Of a stretch of 64,000 nt of DNA, positions 1 to 8,269 are shown in pieces; positions within the stretch are counted from its first letter, which is position 1, and the number at the start of each line of letters is the position of its first letter. A program made the translations under genes and the position numbers. The notes below the pieces were generated by a model. The model saw only the letters and a list, made by a program, of their open reading frames with translations, ran no database searches and was not told where the DNA came from. This stretch comes from Halomonas chromatireducens (lineage in GTDB: Bacteria > Pseudomonadota > Gammaproteobacteria > Pseudomonadales > Halomonadaceae), in contig NZ_CP014226.1 of NCBI RefSeq assembly GCF_001545155.1, positions 2,586,333-2,650,332 on the forward strand. The letters are read 5' to 3'.

Positions 1-37
1 TCCAGACGAAGGTCACCGGCCGGGCCGTTGTCCGGGG

Positions 38-1306
38 TCAACCGCCGAAGATCGCCTTGAACAGGAAGAAGAACATGATCGCAAGGCCGGCGCCGGCCGG
101 CAGCGTGATCAGCCAGGACATGACGATGGTGCCGATCACCCGCATGTTGAGGGCCGCCATGCCACGGGCCAGGCCCACGCCCAGCACCCCCCCCACCAGG
201 GTGTGGGTGGTGGAGATCGGCAGGCCGGTGCCCGACGCCAGCACCACGGTGGTGGCGGCCGCCAGGGTGGCGGCGAAGCCCCGGCTGGGCGTCAGCTCGG
301 TGATGCCGGTCCCCACGGTGGCAATCACCTTGTGGCCATAGGTGACCAGGCCGGCAACGATGCCGCCGCCGCCCAGCATCAGCACCCACCAGGGCACCAG
401 GGCCGAGGCGTCGATGACGCCGTCGCTGCGCACCACGCTGATCACCGCGGCCAGCGGCCCCACGGCGTTGGCCACGTCGTTGGAGCCGTGGGCGAAGGCC
501 ATGGCACAGGCGGTGAAGATCATCAGCACGCCGAAGACCCGCTCGACGTTGTCGTAGCCGAACTGGTCATCGGCGCGACGCACGATCTTGATCCGGTTCT
601 CCAGGATGATACCGATCCCCATGACCCCGATGCCCAGCAGCACCGAGAACAGCAGGCTCTGGCCGAAGGTGAAGTTGAGACCCACATGGGTCAGGCCCTT
701 GGTCAGGGTCACCATGGCGATGATGAAGCCGACCAGGAAGATGTAGAACGGCACGGTGCGCTTGGCGGCCAGGAGCGGGTCGCGGGCCTCGAAGATCAGG
801 TACTGCACCGACTTGAACAGCACGAAGGCGATGGTGCCCGCCAGCAGCGGCGAGATGACCCAGCTCGAGGCGATGGTGCCGACCCGGCCCCAGGCCACCG
901 CCTCCACGCCCAGCCCCACCGCACCGAAGCCGACGATGGCCCCCACAATGGAATGGGTGGTGGAGACCGGCCAGCCCTTGGCCGAGGCGACCAACAGCCA
1001 GATGGCCGCCGCCAGCAATGCCGAGAGCATGCCGTAGACCAGCAGTTGGGGGTCGGCCTGCAGCAGGTCCGGGTCGACGATCCCGCCGCGAATGGTGGCG
1101 GTCACCTCGCCGCCGGCCAGCCAGGCGCCGAGGAATTCGAAGATCACGGCGATGATGATCGCCTGCTTGATGGTGATCGCCTTGGACCCCACCGAGGTAC
1201 CCATGGCGTTGGCGACATCGTTGGCGCCGACGCCCCAGGCCATGAAGAAGCCGAAGAGGCAGGCAAGGATGATGAAGATTTCACCGTGCTGCGCAATGAT
1301 CGACAT
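38..1306 (-). CDS. pit: PiT-family inorganic phosphate transporter
   Basis: Inner-membrane low-affinity phosphate carrier of the PiT family (422 aa, normal length). The family's two inverted half-repeats are visible: GANDVANAMGTSVG near residue 27 and FAHGSNDVANAVGP near residue 273, each in a set of hydrophobic helices, with about ten membrane segments in all and a second conserved GLPISTTHTLVGG motif near residue 363. The DUF47 gene lies 68 bp upstream on the same strand. That pair is a standard phosphate-uptake unit in proteobacteria, so a shared transcript is likely. The family transports phosphate, often as a metal-phosphate complex; sulfate is the alternative substrate in some PiT relatives. 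Confidence 0.93.
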   Translation of the reverse strand: MSIIAQHGEIFIILACLFGFFMAWGVGANDVANAMGTSVGSKAITIKQAIIIAVIFEFLGAWLAGGEVTATIRGGIVDPDLLQADPQLLVYGMLSALLAAAIWLLVASAKGWPVSTTHSIVGAIVGFGAVGLGVEAVAWGRVGTIASSWVISPLLAGTIAFVLFKSVQYLIFEARDPLLAAKRTVPFYIFLVGFIIAMVTLTKGLTHVGLNFTFGQSLLFSVLLGIGVMGIGIILENRIKIVRRADDQFGYDNVERVFGVLMIFTACAMAFAHGSNDVANAVGPLAAVISVVRSDGVIDASALVPWWVLMLGGGGIVAGLVTYGHKVIATVGTGITELTPSRGFAATLAAATTVVLASGTGLPISTTHTLVGGVLGVGLARGMAALNMRVIGTIVMSWLITLPAGAGLAIMFFFLFKAIFGG

Positions 1307-1374
1307 AGGGGGTGGTTCCTATGTGGCTGTCAGGGAGGAGACATCAGTCCGGGATCACCGGACTGGACGACGCC

Positions 1375-2055
1375 TTACCGGGCAGTGAGTATCTGCAAGC
1401 GGCTGCCGACGCGCTCGGCACGATCGGAGAGTTCACCTACCCAGTCGATGATCTTGTAGAGAAAGACCACGTCCACCGGCTTGAGCTGGTCTTCGAGTTC
1501 GAAGAGTTCGCGGCGAATGGCGATCTGCTGGTTATCCGCCTGCTGCTCGAGGGTGTGCAGCTCGCGAATCATGTTATGCATCACGTCCGAAACGTGCCGG
1601 CCGAAGCCGGACACCAACAGGTCTTCGAGCTCTTCCAGGGCCTGGCGGGCCTGGGCGACACAGGCCACGGCGGTGCGCATGTAGTCGCGCATGGGCTGGG
1701 CCAGCTCGCTGGGTACCTGCATCTTGCGACCCAGCATGATGCCGGTGATGTCGCGCACCTTGTTGGCGATCTTGTCCTGGACGGTGATCAGGTCAAGCAG
1801 GTCGCTGCGCGAGACGGGCAGGAACAACGTATTGGGCAGGTTGAGACGCAGCTCGGTCTTGAGGCTGTCGGCCTCATGCTCCAGCCGGGTGACTTCCTCA
1901 CGGATCCTGGCGGCGTCCTCCCAGTCCCCGATGAGGCTGGCTTCGAAGAAGGGCAGCAACTGCCCGGCACACTCGTGGGCCTTGACGATGTGGGCCAGCA
2001 GCGGCTGGAACGGTGAACGGCCGAACATCGCGGAAAACGGATTGGGCTTTACCAT
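1375..2055 (-). CDS. DUF47 (TIGR00153) PhoU-like accessory protein of Pit
   Basis: All-helical cytoplasmic protein of 226 aa, the usual length for TIGR00153/DUF47. Members are distant PhoU relatives encoded next to PiT carriers and thought to modulate phosphate uptake. Visible are the N-terminal MVKPNPFSAMFGRSPFQPL segment, E/D-rich helices such as EEVTRLEHEADSLKTELR (metal-cluster-like acidic pairs as in PhoU), and the closing DWVGELSDRAERVGSRL helix. It is upstream of pit on the same strand and probably the first gene of that operon. Confidence 0.88.
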   Translation of the reverse strand: MVKPNPFSAMFGRSPFQPLLAHIVKAHECAGQLLPFFEASLIGDWEDAARIREEVTRLEHEADSLKTELRLNLPNTLFLPVSRSDLLDLITVQDKIANKVRDITGIMLGRKMQVPSELAQPMRDYMRTAVACVAQARQALEELEDLLVSGFGRHVSDVMHNMIRELHTLEQQADNQQIAIRRELFELEDQLKPVDVVFLYKIIDWVGELSDRAERVGSRLQILTAR

Positions 2056-2168
2056 GGCGTATCATGCGCTTGTGAAATGGCGGCGCCAGTATAAAGACTG
2101 GCAAGCTGTTACGTCATGAAAAAATTACACCCGCCACCGGACGACGGCGTGAACAAGGAGTGTGCGAC

Positions 2169-3065
2169 ATGAGCCAAGAGGTCGAGTTAAAGCTGGCACT
2201 GTGCAGGGATGGCCCCGAACGACTCTGCCGCCACCCGCTGCTGAAAGGCCGGCCGGCAGCGACACACCGGCTCGCCAACACCTACTTCGACACGCCCCGG
2301 GGTGAGCTCGAAGCCGCCAGGATGGCACTTCGGCTGCGCCGATCCGACGACACCTGGGTGCAGACCCTGAAGACAAGCGGCGAAGGCGGCGGCGGGCTGA
2401 GCCGGCGCGGCGAGTGGGAGTGGCCGGTGACTGTGGGTGTCGTGGATGGAGGCTTGCCGGATGAGGACGCACTGGACCGGCAAGGGCTCGCCAACCTGCC
2501 GCCCATGGCCGAACTGGGCGACGGTGTACTCCAACGGCTGGAGGCCCGCTTCACCACGGACTTCGAGCGCCGCCTCTGGCTGCTCGACCACGCCGGGGCC
2601 ACCATCGAGGTGGCACTCGACCAGGGCGAGATTCGCACTGCCGGCCATGCCGTGCCGATCCGCGAGCTGGAACTGGAGCTCAAGGCGGGCGCCCCCGCGG
2701 CGCTGTGGGACTTGGCGCAGGCCTTGGCCGGGACGATTCCGCTGCGCCCCGCCGATACCAGCAAGGCCGCCCGGGGCGGTGCCCTGCTGAGCGGCCATTG
2801 GCGACTGCCCCGGGGCAATACCCCCGCGGAGTGGTTAAACCGCGCCATCATGGCGCTGGATGCCCTGGCCGACACCCGGGACGAGGCCTGGCGCCCAGTG
2901 GCCGCCGAGGCCATGCAGCGGCTGGCCGCCGGTGACACCGGCAAGGGCGACGCCGCCGACCTCGCCGCGGCCCTGGCGGCCCCCTGCTGGCTGACCCCTG
3001 CCTTCGGTCAGGCCGCCCTGCGCCTTGCTCGTCGACTCGATAGCACCGAAGGAGCCTCACCGTGA
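2169..3065 (+). CDS. CYTH-domain protein, probable inorganic triphosphatase
   Basis: Begins with the CYTH signature ExExK (EVELKL, residues 4-9), followed by further charged strands of the triphosphate tunnel (LRLRR, QTLKTSGEG, ELELELK). E. coli YgiF, of the same class, hydrolyses inorganic triphosphate. The C-terminal 100 residues are Ala/Arg-rich helices that look like a short CHAD-type remnant; full CHAD domains are longer. The ATG at 2169 was chosen because AAGGAG at 2155-2160 sits 8 nt before it; a GTG at 2160 would lie inside that site. It overlaps the channel gene by 4 nt (GTGA), implying translational coupling. Confidence 0.82.
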   Translation: MSQEVELKLALCRDGPERLCRHPLLKGRPAATHRLANTYFDTPRGELEAARMALRLRRSDDTWVQTLKTSGEGGGGLSRRGEWEWPVTVGVVDGGLPDEDALDRQGLANLPPMAELGDGVLQRLEARFTTDFERRLWLLDHAGATIEVALDQGEIRTAGHAVPIRELELELKAGAPAALWDLAQALAGTIPLRPADTSKAARGGALLSGHWRLPRGNTPAEWLNRAIMALDALADTRDEAWRPVAAEAMQRLAAGDTGKGDAADLAAALAAPCWLTPAFGQAALRLARRLDSTEGASP

Positions 3066-3931
3066 ACGAACCGTTTCAGCCGGCCGGCGAGGGGCTGCGA
3101 ACCCGCCTGTTCCAAATCATCTTCGAATCCGACACCCCACTGGCCAAGGGCTTCGATATCGTCCTGATCCTGATGATCCTGGCCAGCGTACTGGTGGTGA
3201 TGCTCGATACCGTCGAACAGTTCGGCACGGCTTATGGCACATGGTTCTACTGGATTGAATGGGGATTTACCCTCGCCTTCACCCTCGAGCTTGCGATACG
3301 TATCTATATTCTCGATAAGCCACTGCGCTACTTCCGCAGCTTCTACGGTGTGATCGACATCGTGGCGATCCTGCCGACCTGGCTGATGCTGCTGATCCCC
3401 GGCGCCCAGACCCTGGTAATCGTGCGACTGCTACGCGTGCTGCGGATCTTTCGCGTACTGCGCCTGATGCAGTTTGTCGGCGAGGGACGCCTGCTGGTTG
3501 AGGCACTGAAGAACAGCTGGCATCAGATTTTCCTGTTCCTGTTCACGGTCTTCCTGATGGTCACCCTGTTCGCCGCCCTGGTCTACATGATCGAACCCGC
3601 CGAGGCCGGTTTCACCAGCATCCCCATCTCGGTCTACTGGGCCATCGTCACCCTGACCACGGTGGGCTATGGCGATATTGTTCCCGTCACGCCACTCGGT
3701 CAGGCGATCTCGACACTGGTGATGCTGATCGGCTACTCGATCATCGCCGTACCCACCGGGGTATTCTCGGCCGAAGTGATCCGCTCGATCCGTTCCGATC
3801 GCTACTCCGACCAGGCCTGCCCCGGCTGCGGGCACGACCGCCACGAGCAACGTGCCCGGTACTGCATGAAATGCGGCACCTGGCTGGACGAAGAAACGCA
3901 GTACCCCAATGCGCCAGAGACGGATGACTAG
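3062..3931 (+). CDS. Voltage-gated-type K+ channel with C-terminal zinc ribbon
   Basis: Six-helix ion channel of 289 aa. The S4 segment has an Arg at every third position (RLLRVLRIFRVLRL, near residue 120), and the K+ selectivity filter TTVGYGD lies near residue 200 between S5 and S6. The cytoplasmic tail ends in a C-x2-C-x11-C-x2-C zinc ribbon (Cys 253, 256, 268, 271), an addition seen in some bacterial members. The GTG start overlaps the stop of the CYTH gene, so both are probably made from one message. Ligand or gating signal cannot be told from sequence. Confidence 0.88.
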   Translation: MNEPFQPAGEGLRTRLFQIIFESDTPLAKGFDIVLILMILASVLVVMLDTVEQFGTAYGTWFYWIEWGFTLAFTLELAIRIYILDKPLRYFRSFYGVIDIVAILPTWLMLLIPGAQTLVIVRLLRVLRIFRVLRLMQFVGEGRLLVEALKNSWHQIFLFLFTVFLMVTLFAALVYMIEPAEAGFTSIPISVYWAIVTLTTVGYGDIVPVTPLGQAISTLVMLIGYSIIAVPTGVFSAEVIRSIRSDRYSDQACPGCGHDRHEQRARYCMKCGTWLDEETQYPNAPETDD

Positions 3932-3955
3932 CGGCGAACCGGATTCCGCCGCCCG

Positions 3956-4579
3956 TCACGTCCTGAACGGCGTCAGGTCGCCCCGGCCTTCACGCACGAT
4001 GGTCGGCGGGAGTTCGCGCAGGTCGACGACGCTGGTGGCCTCCAGGTGGCAGGCGCCGCCATCGATGATCAGGTCGAGCTGGTTACCGAAACGGTCCCGG
4101 ATCTCTTCGGCATCGGTCATCGGCAGCTCTTCGCCTACCGGAATCAACGTCACGCTCATCAGCGGCTCGCCCAGGGCGTCGAGCAGCGCATGGGTGATGC
4201 GATGGTCCGGCACGCGCACGCCGATGGAGCGCCGCTTGGGATGCAGCAGCAGCCGCGGCACTTCGTTGGTGGCGTTGAGAATGAAGGTATAGGCCCCGGG
4301 CGTGTGCGCCTTGAGCAGGCGGAAGACGGCGTTGTCCACCTTGGCGTAGGTGCCGATCTCGGAAAGGTCGGAGCACACCAGGGTGAAGTTGTGCTTATCG
4401 TCCAGCGAACGCAGTCGCTTGATCCGCTCGACGGCCTTCTTGTCGCCCAGGTGGCAGCCCAGGGCGTAGCCGGAGTCGGTGGGATAGGCCACGACACCAC
4501 CATCGCGAATGATCTGAATGGCCTGGTCGATCAGACGCTTCTGGGGGTTCTCCGGGTGCAGCTGGAAATACTGGCTCAT
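3956..4579 (-). CDS. yciO: YciO/Sua5/YrdC-family protein
   Basis: Sua5/YrdC/YciO fold of 207 aa, the size of E. coli YciO (206). It opens SQYFQLHPENPQKRLIDQA and has the substrate-pocket region GGVVAYPTDSGYALGC at about 30-45, then RLRSLDDKHNFTLVCSDL and HPKRRSIGVRVPDH. YrdC and Sua5 make threonylcarbamoyl-AMP for tRNA t6A; YciO relatives show weak or no such activity, so the exact role is open. The ATG at 4579 was chosen over one 51 nt upstream because AGGGAG lies just before it and the product then matches YciO. It is downstream of the PHP phosphoesterase gene on the same strand, the neighbourhood seen in enterobacteria. Confidence 0.86.
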   Translation of the reverse strand: MSQYFQLHPENPQKRLIDQAIQIIRDGGVVAYPTDSGYALGCHLGDKKAVERIKRLRSLDDKHNFTLVCSDLSEIGTYAKVDNAVFRLLKAHTPGAYTFILNATNEVPRLLLHPKRRSIGVRVPDHRITHALLDALGEPLMSVTLIPVGEELPMTDAEEIRDRFGNQLDLIIDGGACHLEATSVVDLRELPPTIVREGRGDLTPFRT

Positions 4580-4666
4580 GGTCACTCCCTGTTGGTCTGC
4601 GTTCAAAGCGGGCTTCACCCGATCGCTCAAACCATCAGTTTATCCTGCGACCGGGGCCTGTGCGAC

Positions 4667-5611
4667 TCACGGCGCGGCAACGCTGCCGACGGGCGGGACG
4701 TGGTCGCCAGGGGATGCCTCGATGAAGGCCGCGATCCGCGGGTGGGTCCATACCGGCGCCACCACGGTACGCGGTACCGGGCTCATGCTGCCCGGCGCCA
4801 GGTGGCCGCCGGGAAAGTGGAAGTCGCTTCCCACCGAGGCGAAGAGCCCACGGTCGGCGAGCTGCCGGGCCAGGTCGCGGGTCACGTCGGCGTTCTGGAA
4901 GCCGCTGACCAGCTCCGCCGCCTGGCCGCCGGCCTCGGCGAAGGCGTCCAGCAACAGCCCCCGCTTGCGGCGGGTCAGCCCGTGGCGCAGCGGATGCGCC
5001 AGCACCGCGACACCGCCGGATTCGAGAATCCAGTCCACGACCTCGGCCAGGGCGGGCCAGTGCGCCTTGACGTCGCCGGCCTTGCCGCTGCCCAGGTATT
5101 TCTTGAAGGCGGTCGCCATGTCCGGCACCACGCCCGCCGCCACCAGTACGCGAGCGAAATCGGGCCGCCCCAGCGGCCGGTGCGGCCCGGCAAGCTCCCG
5201 GGCGCGGGCCAGGGCGTCGGGCAGGCCGATCTTCTCGAGCCGCTGACCGATCACCACGGCCCGGTTCTCCCGGGCCTCAGCCTGTGCCAGCAGCCCCTCG
5301 GCCAGGGCACCACTGGCGCCCCGCGGCAGCAGGCCCACCACATGAATACCGATGCCGGACCACAGGGTCGAGAGTTCGGTCCCCGGCAGCAGGCGAACGG
5401 CCAGCCGGCTGGCCGTCGCCTGGGCCTCGGCAATGCCGGCCATGCTGTCATGATCGGTAAGCGCCATCAGCCGAACGCCGCGCTCGGCGCACAGGGTGGC
5501 CACATCGGCGGGCGCCAGGGCGCCATCGGATGCGGTGGAATGCATATGCAGGTCGACCCCGAGTGGCGTGGGGTCGCCCGAGAAACTGGCAGGTAATGAA
5601 AGCATGGGCAT
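4667..5611 (-). CDS. rnm: PHP-domain 5'-3' exoribonuclease / 3',5'-bisphosphate phosphatase (RNase AM, YciV/TrpH)
   Basis: PHP metal-dependent phosphoesterase, 314 aa. Motif 1, [11 protein letters not shown] (20-30), and motif 2, [10 protein letters not shown] (50-59), supply metal ligands; later ligands are in [10 protein letters not shown] (about 203-212) and GSDFHFPG. E. coli YciV/Rnm of this family matures rRNA 5' ends and dephosphorylates 3',5'-nucleoside bisphosphates. The first of two nearby ATGs is used; neither has a clear ribosome binding site. The divergent region to yciI is about 120 bp. The distal neighbour yciO is the expected one. Confidence 0.88.
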   Translation of the reverse strand: MPMLSLPASFSGDPTPLGVDLHMHSTASDGALAPADVATLCAERGVRLMALTDHDSMAGIAEAQATASRLAVRLLPGTELSTLWSGIGIHVVGLLPRGASGALAEGLLAQAEARENRAVVIGQRLEKIGLPDALARARELAGPHRPLGRPDFARVLVAAGVVPDMATAFKKYLGSGKAGDVKAHWPALAEVVDWILESGGVAVLAHPLRHGLTRRKRGLLLDAFAEAGGQAAELVSGFQNADVTRDLARQLADRGLFASVGSDFHFPGGHLAPGSMSPVPRTVVAPVWTHPRIAAFIEASPGDHVPPVGSVAAP

Positions 5612-5735
5612 GACGAGGAGGGGCGACTTTGTCAGAATAATGGTCCCATGGTGCGCGCCCGACGATAGCCGGTCAACGTCAGCACCCCGTTGGAGACCTG
5701 CGGCTCACGCCGCGCACGACCGAGGAAACACGGCG

Positions 5736-6035
5736 ATGCTCTACGCAATCATCAGTGAAGACGTCAAGAACAGCCTGGAACGCCGGCTGGCCGCCCGCCC
5801 GGACCACCTGGCACGCCTGGAGAAGCTGCGGGACGAAGGTCGCCTGGTACTGGTCGGCCCCCACCCTGCCGTAGACGCCGAAGACCCCGGCGAAGCCGGT
5901 TTCACCGGCAGCCTGGTGGTGGCCGAATTCGACAGCCTGGAGACGGCCAAGGCCTGGGCCGACGCCGACCCCTACATGATCGCCGGCGTCTACGCCAAGG
6001 TGACCGTCAAGCCGTTCAAGAAGGTGATGCCCTGA
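5736..6035 (+). CDS. yciI: YciI family protein
   Basis: Small ferredoxin-like-fold protein of 99 aa, matching E. coli YciI (98). The YCII-fold features are present: an N-terminal strand ([10 protein letters not shown]), conserved R-x-D-H ([12 protein letters not shown]), [18 protein letters not shown] and the tail [20 protein letters not shown]. Its reaction is unknown; the conserved His/Asp pair has been proposed as catalytic in relatives. The ATG at 5736 is supported by GAGGAAA about 8 nt upstream; an in-frame extension back to 5496 overlaps the divergent gene and is not credible. Confidence 0.88.
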   Translation: MLYAIISEDVKNSLERRLAARPDHLARLEKLRDEGRLVLVGPHPAVDAEDPGEAGFTGSLVVAEFDSLETAKAWADADPYMIAGVYAKVTVKPFKKVMP

Positions 6036-6083
6036 CCCGCATCCAATAACGACATGAACGTCTCCTGACATACAGAGGCGGTG

Positions 6084-6133
6084 CTATCCACAGCGCTTAC
6101 CCACAGCGCATTACCCACAGCTCCTGTGGATAA
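6084..6133. promoter_or_regulatory. Cluster of four DnaA boxes
   Basis: Four DnaA-box-like 9-mers lie in the 221-bp gap between yciI and mnmC: ctATCCACA (6084-6092), TTACCCACA (6097-6105), TTACCCACA (6111-6119), and a perfect inverted TGTGGATAA (6125-6133). Start-to-start steps are 13, 14 and 14 bp. Consensus is TTATCCACA. The spacing and clustering suggest a real DnaA-binding locus, either regulating mnmC or titrating/reactivating DnaA. There is no dnaA, gyrB, rpmH or AT-rich unwinding element nearby, so it is probably not oriC. Confidence 0.7.
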
Positions 6134-6256
6134 CACTGTTGAAACGCCGCGGATGCCTGCCGCTATCCCCCATGGCAGCCCGCTGAACTGAAATCGATCA
6201 CATATTGAGCAGCGCGGACCAGGCCTGGCGCGCTGCCCGCTTGGTCAGGAGATGCC

Positions 6257-8269
6257 GTGTCCACCCTCCCCCCTCTCGCCGGACTCGAGACCGCCCACCT
6301 CGACTGGACGACCAACGAGGACGGCGAAGCCAGCCCGCTGTCGACCCGGTTTGGCGACGTCTATTTTTCCCGCCACGACGGCCGTGCGGAAACCGAGCAC
6401 GACTTCCTCGCCGGCAACGACCTGCCCCGCCGCTTCGCCGGCTGGCCCGCCGGCAGACCCTTCGTCATCGGCGAGACGGGCTTCGGTACCGGGCTCAACA
6501 TGCTCTGCGCCTGGGCCTGCTTCGATGCCCACGCCTCGGCGGAGGCACGGCTGCATCTGGTGTCCACCGAGCGCTATCCGCTGAGCCGTGACGAGCTGGA
6601 ACGGGCGCTGGCCGCCTGGCCGGACCTGGCCGGGCGCGCCGAGCGCTTGATTCGCCAATGGCCCGAGCCGGTGGCCGGCGTGCATCGGCTATGGCTCGAC
6701 GAGCGGGTCACGCTGGACCTGCACTTCGGCGACGCTGCCGAGCGCCTGGCGCTTCTCGAGGGCCGGATAGACGCCTGGTTCCTGGACGGCTTCGCGCCGT
6801 CGAAGAACCCCGAGATGTGGCGGCCCGAGCTGTTCGCCGCCATGGCGGCACGCTCCCGGCCCGGGGCGACCTTCGCCACCTTCACCTGTGCCGGTATCGT
6901 CAAGCGCGGGCTGGTTGATGCCGGCTTCGCCTGGCGCAAGGTACCGGGCATCGGGCGCAAGCGGGAAATGCTGGCCGGCGAGATCGCTTCGCCGCCCGTC
7001 GACCCCCGCCGGGAGCCTGCCCCCTGGTTCACTCCCCCGCCGCCACGCCCGACGCGCCGTGTGGCGGTGATCGGTGCCGGTATCGCGGGCGCCAGTGCCG
7101 CCGCCGCCCTGGCTCGGCGTGGTATTGCGGTCACGCTGATCGACCGCTTCGACCGGGCCGAGCTGGGCATTACTCACCTGCAGGGGGCGCTCTACGTCAA
7201 GCTGGCCGTGGAGACCAACCTGCAGAGTCGCGCTTACCTGGCCGGCCTGCTCCACAGCCGGCGCTGGCTGGCCAATCTCGACCCGCGGCAGGCGCTGTGG
7301 CGACCCAGTGGCGTGCTGCAGCTGGCGCTGAGCGAGAAGGAGCAGGCCCGCCAGGCACGCTTCCTGGACAACCACCCCTTGCCGGAGGGCGTGGTGCGCG
7401 GGCTCGATGCCGAGGGGGCCAGCGCCGCCGCAGGCATCAGGATCGACACTCCTGCGCTGGACTACCCCGGTGCCGCCTGGGTCAAGCCGCTGGAACTGTG
7501 TGTGAAGCTGGCCAGGACACCCGGCATCGGCTTTCGCCGCGGCGAGGTGACGGAGCTGGTGGGTTCTGATGCGGGCTGGACGCTGACCCTGGCCGACGGC
7601 GAGCGCATCGAGGCCGACCAGGTGGTGGTCGCCACCGCCAGCGAGGCTGCCAGGTTTCCCCAGACTTCGGCGCTGCCGCTGCAGCCGGTACGCGGCCAGG
7701 TCAGCCAGCTGGCGCTGCCCGAAGGGGCCCCTGCGCTGGGCCGCGTGGTGTGCGCCAGCGGCTATGTGCCACCGGCGGCGGATGGGGTGCTCAATTTCGG
7801 CGCCACCTTCGGGCCCGGCGATACCGAACCGGCAGAGCGCGAGGCCGACCACGCCGCCAACCTGGCGGAGCTGGAGCGGGGCCTGCCCCACTTCGTGGCG
7901 GCGCTACGCGAGGCCGGTGCCGACCTGTCGCCCCAGCGGCTCGCCGGCCGCGTGGGGGTGCGGGCGGCAAGCCCCGACAAGTCGCCCTACTGCGGCCCGG
8001 TGCCCGATGCCGCCGCCTGGCGTGCGGACTACGCCACCCTGGCCAAGGACGCCACTCGGGTGCCGGACATTCCCGGGCGCCACCACCAGGGGCTGTGGGT
8101 CAGCGCTGCCCACGGCTCACGCGGCCTGGCCAGCGCGCCGCTGTGTGCCGAGCTGATCGCCTCGCGAATCTGCGACGAGCCGCTGCCGCTGGAGTGGCCG
8201 CTGGTGGATCACCTGCATCCGGGGCGGCGCGTCATTCGCGATCTGATTCAGGGCAAGCCTGGGCCATGA
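6257..8269 (+). CDS. mnmC: Bifunctional tRNA mnm5s2U34 enzyme MnmC (methyltransferase + FAD oxidoreductase)
   Basis: Full two-domain MnmC, 670 aa (E. coli 668). The N-terminal MnmD half carries the SAM loop IGETGFGTGL (71-80) and the acidic DAWFLDGFAPSKNPEMW motif. The C-terminal half opens with an FAD dinucleotide fold, VAVIGAGIAGASAAAALA, near residue 270. It removes the carboxymethyl group from cmnm5s2U34 and methylates nm5s2U34 in tRNAs for Lys, Glu and Gln. The GTG at 6257 follows AGGAG at 6247-6251. The DnaA-box cluster lies just upstream. The last 38 bp overlap the 3' end of the opposing GGDEF/EAL gene. Confidence 0.95.
   Translation: MSTLPPLAGLETAHLDWTTNEDGEASPLSTRFGDVYFSRHDGRAETEHDFLAGNDLPRRFAGWPAGRPFVIGETGFGTGLNMLCAWACFDAHASAEARLHLVSTERYPLSRDELERALAAWPDLAGRAERLIRQWPEPVAGVHRLWLDERVTLDLHFGDAAERLALLEGRIDAWFLDGFAPSKNPEMWRPELFAAMAARSRPGATFATFTCAGIVKRGLVDAGFAWRKVPGIGRKREMLAGEIASPPVDPRREPAPWFTPPPPRPTRRVAVIGAGIAGASAAAALARRGIAVTLIDRFDRAELGITHLQGALYVKLAVETNLQSRAYLAGLLHSRRWLANLDPRQALWRPSGVLQLALSEKEQARQARFLDNHPLPEGVVRGLDAEGASAAAGIRIDTPALDYPGAAWVKPLELCVKLARTPGIGFRRGEVTELVGSDAGWTLTLADGERIEADQVVVATASEAARFPQTSALPLQPVRGQVSQLALPEGAPALGRVVCASGYVPPAADGVLNFGATFGPGDTEPAEREADHAANLAELERGLPHFVAALREAGADLSPQRLAGRVGVRAASPDKSPYCGPVPDAAAWRADYATLAKDATRVPDIPGRHHQGLWVSAAHGSRGLASAPLCAELIASRICDEPLPLEWPLVDHLHPGRRVIRDLIQGKPGP

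Noticed and set aside
203..1459. Long plus-strand frame opposite pit (418 codons)
   Set aside because: Low-complexity Gly/His/Asp/Gln translation typical of the antisense of a GC-rich gene; no ribosome site; pit is clear on the other strand.
6084..6133. DnaA boxes as oriC
   Set aside because: No AT-rich unwinding region and no origin-linked genes (dnaA, dnaN, gyrB, rpmH, mnmG) within the window.
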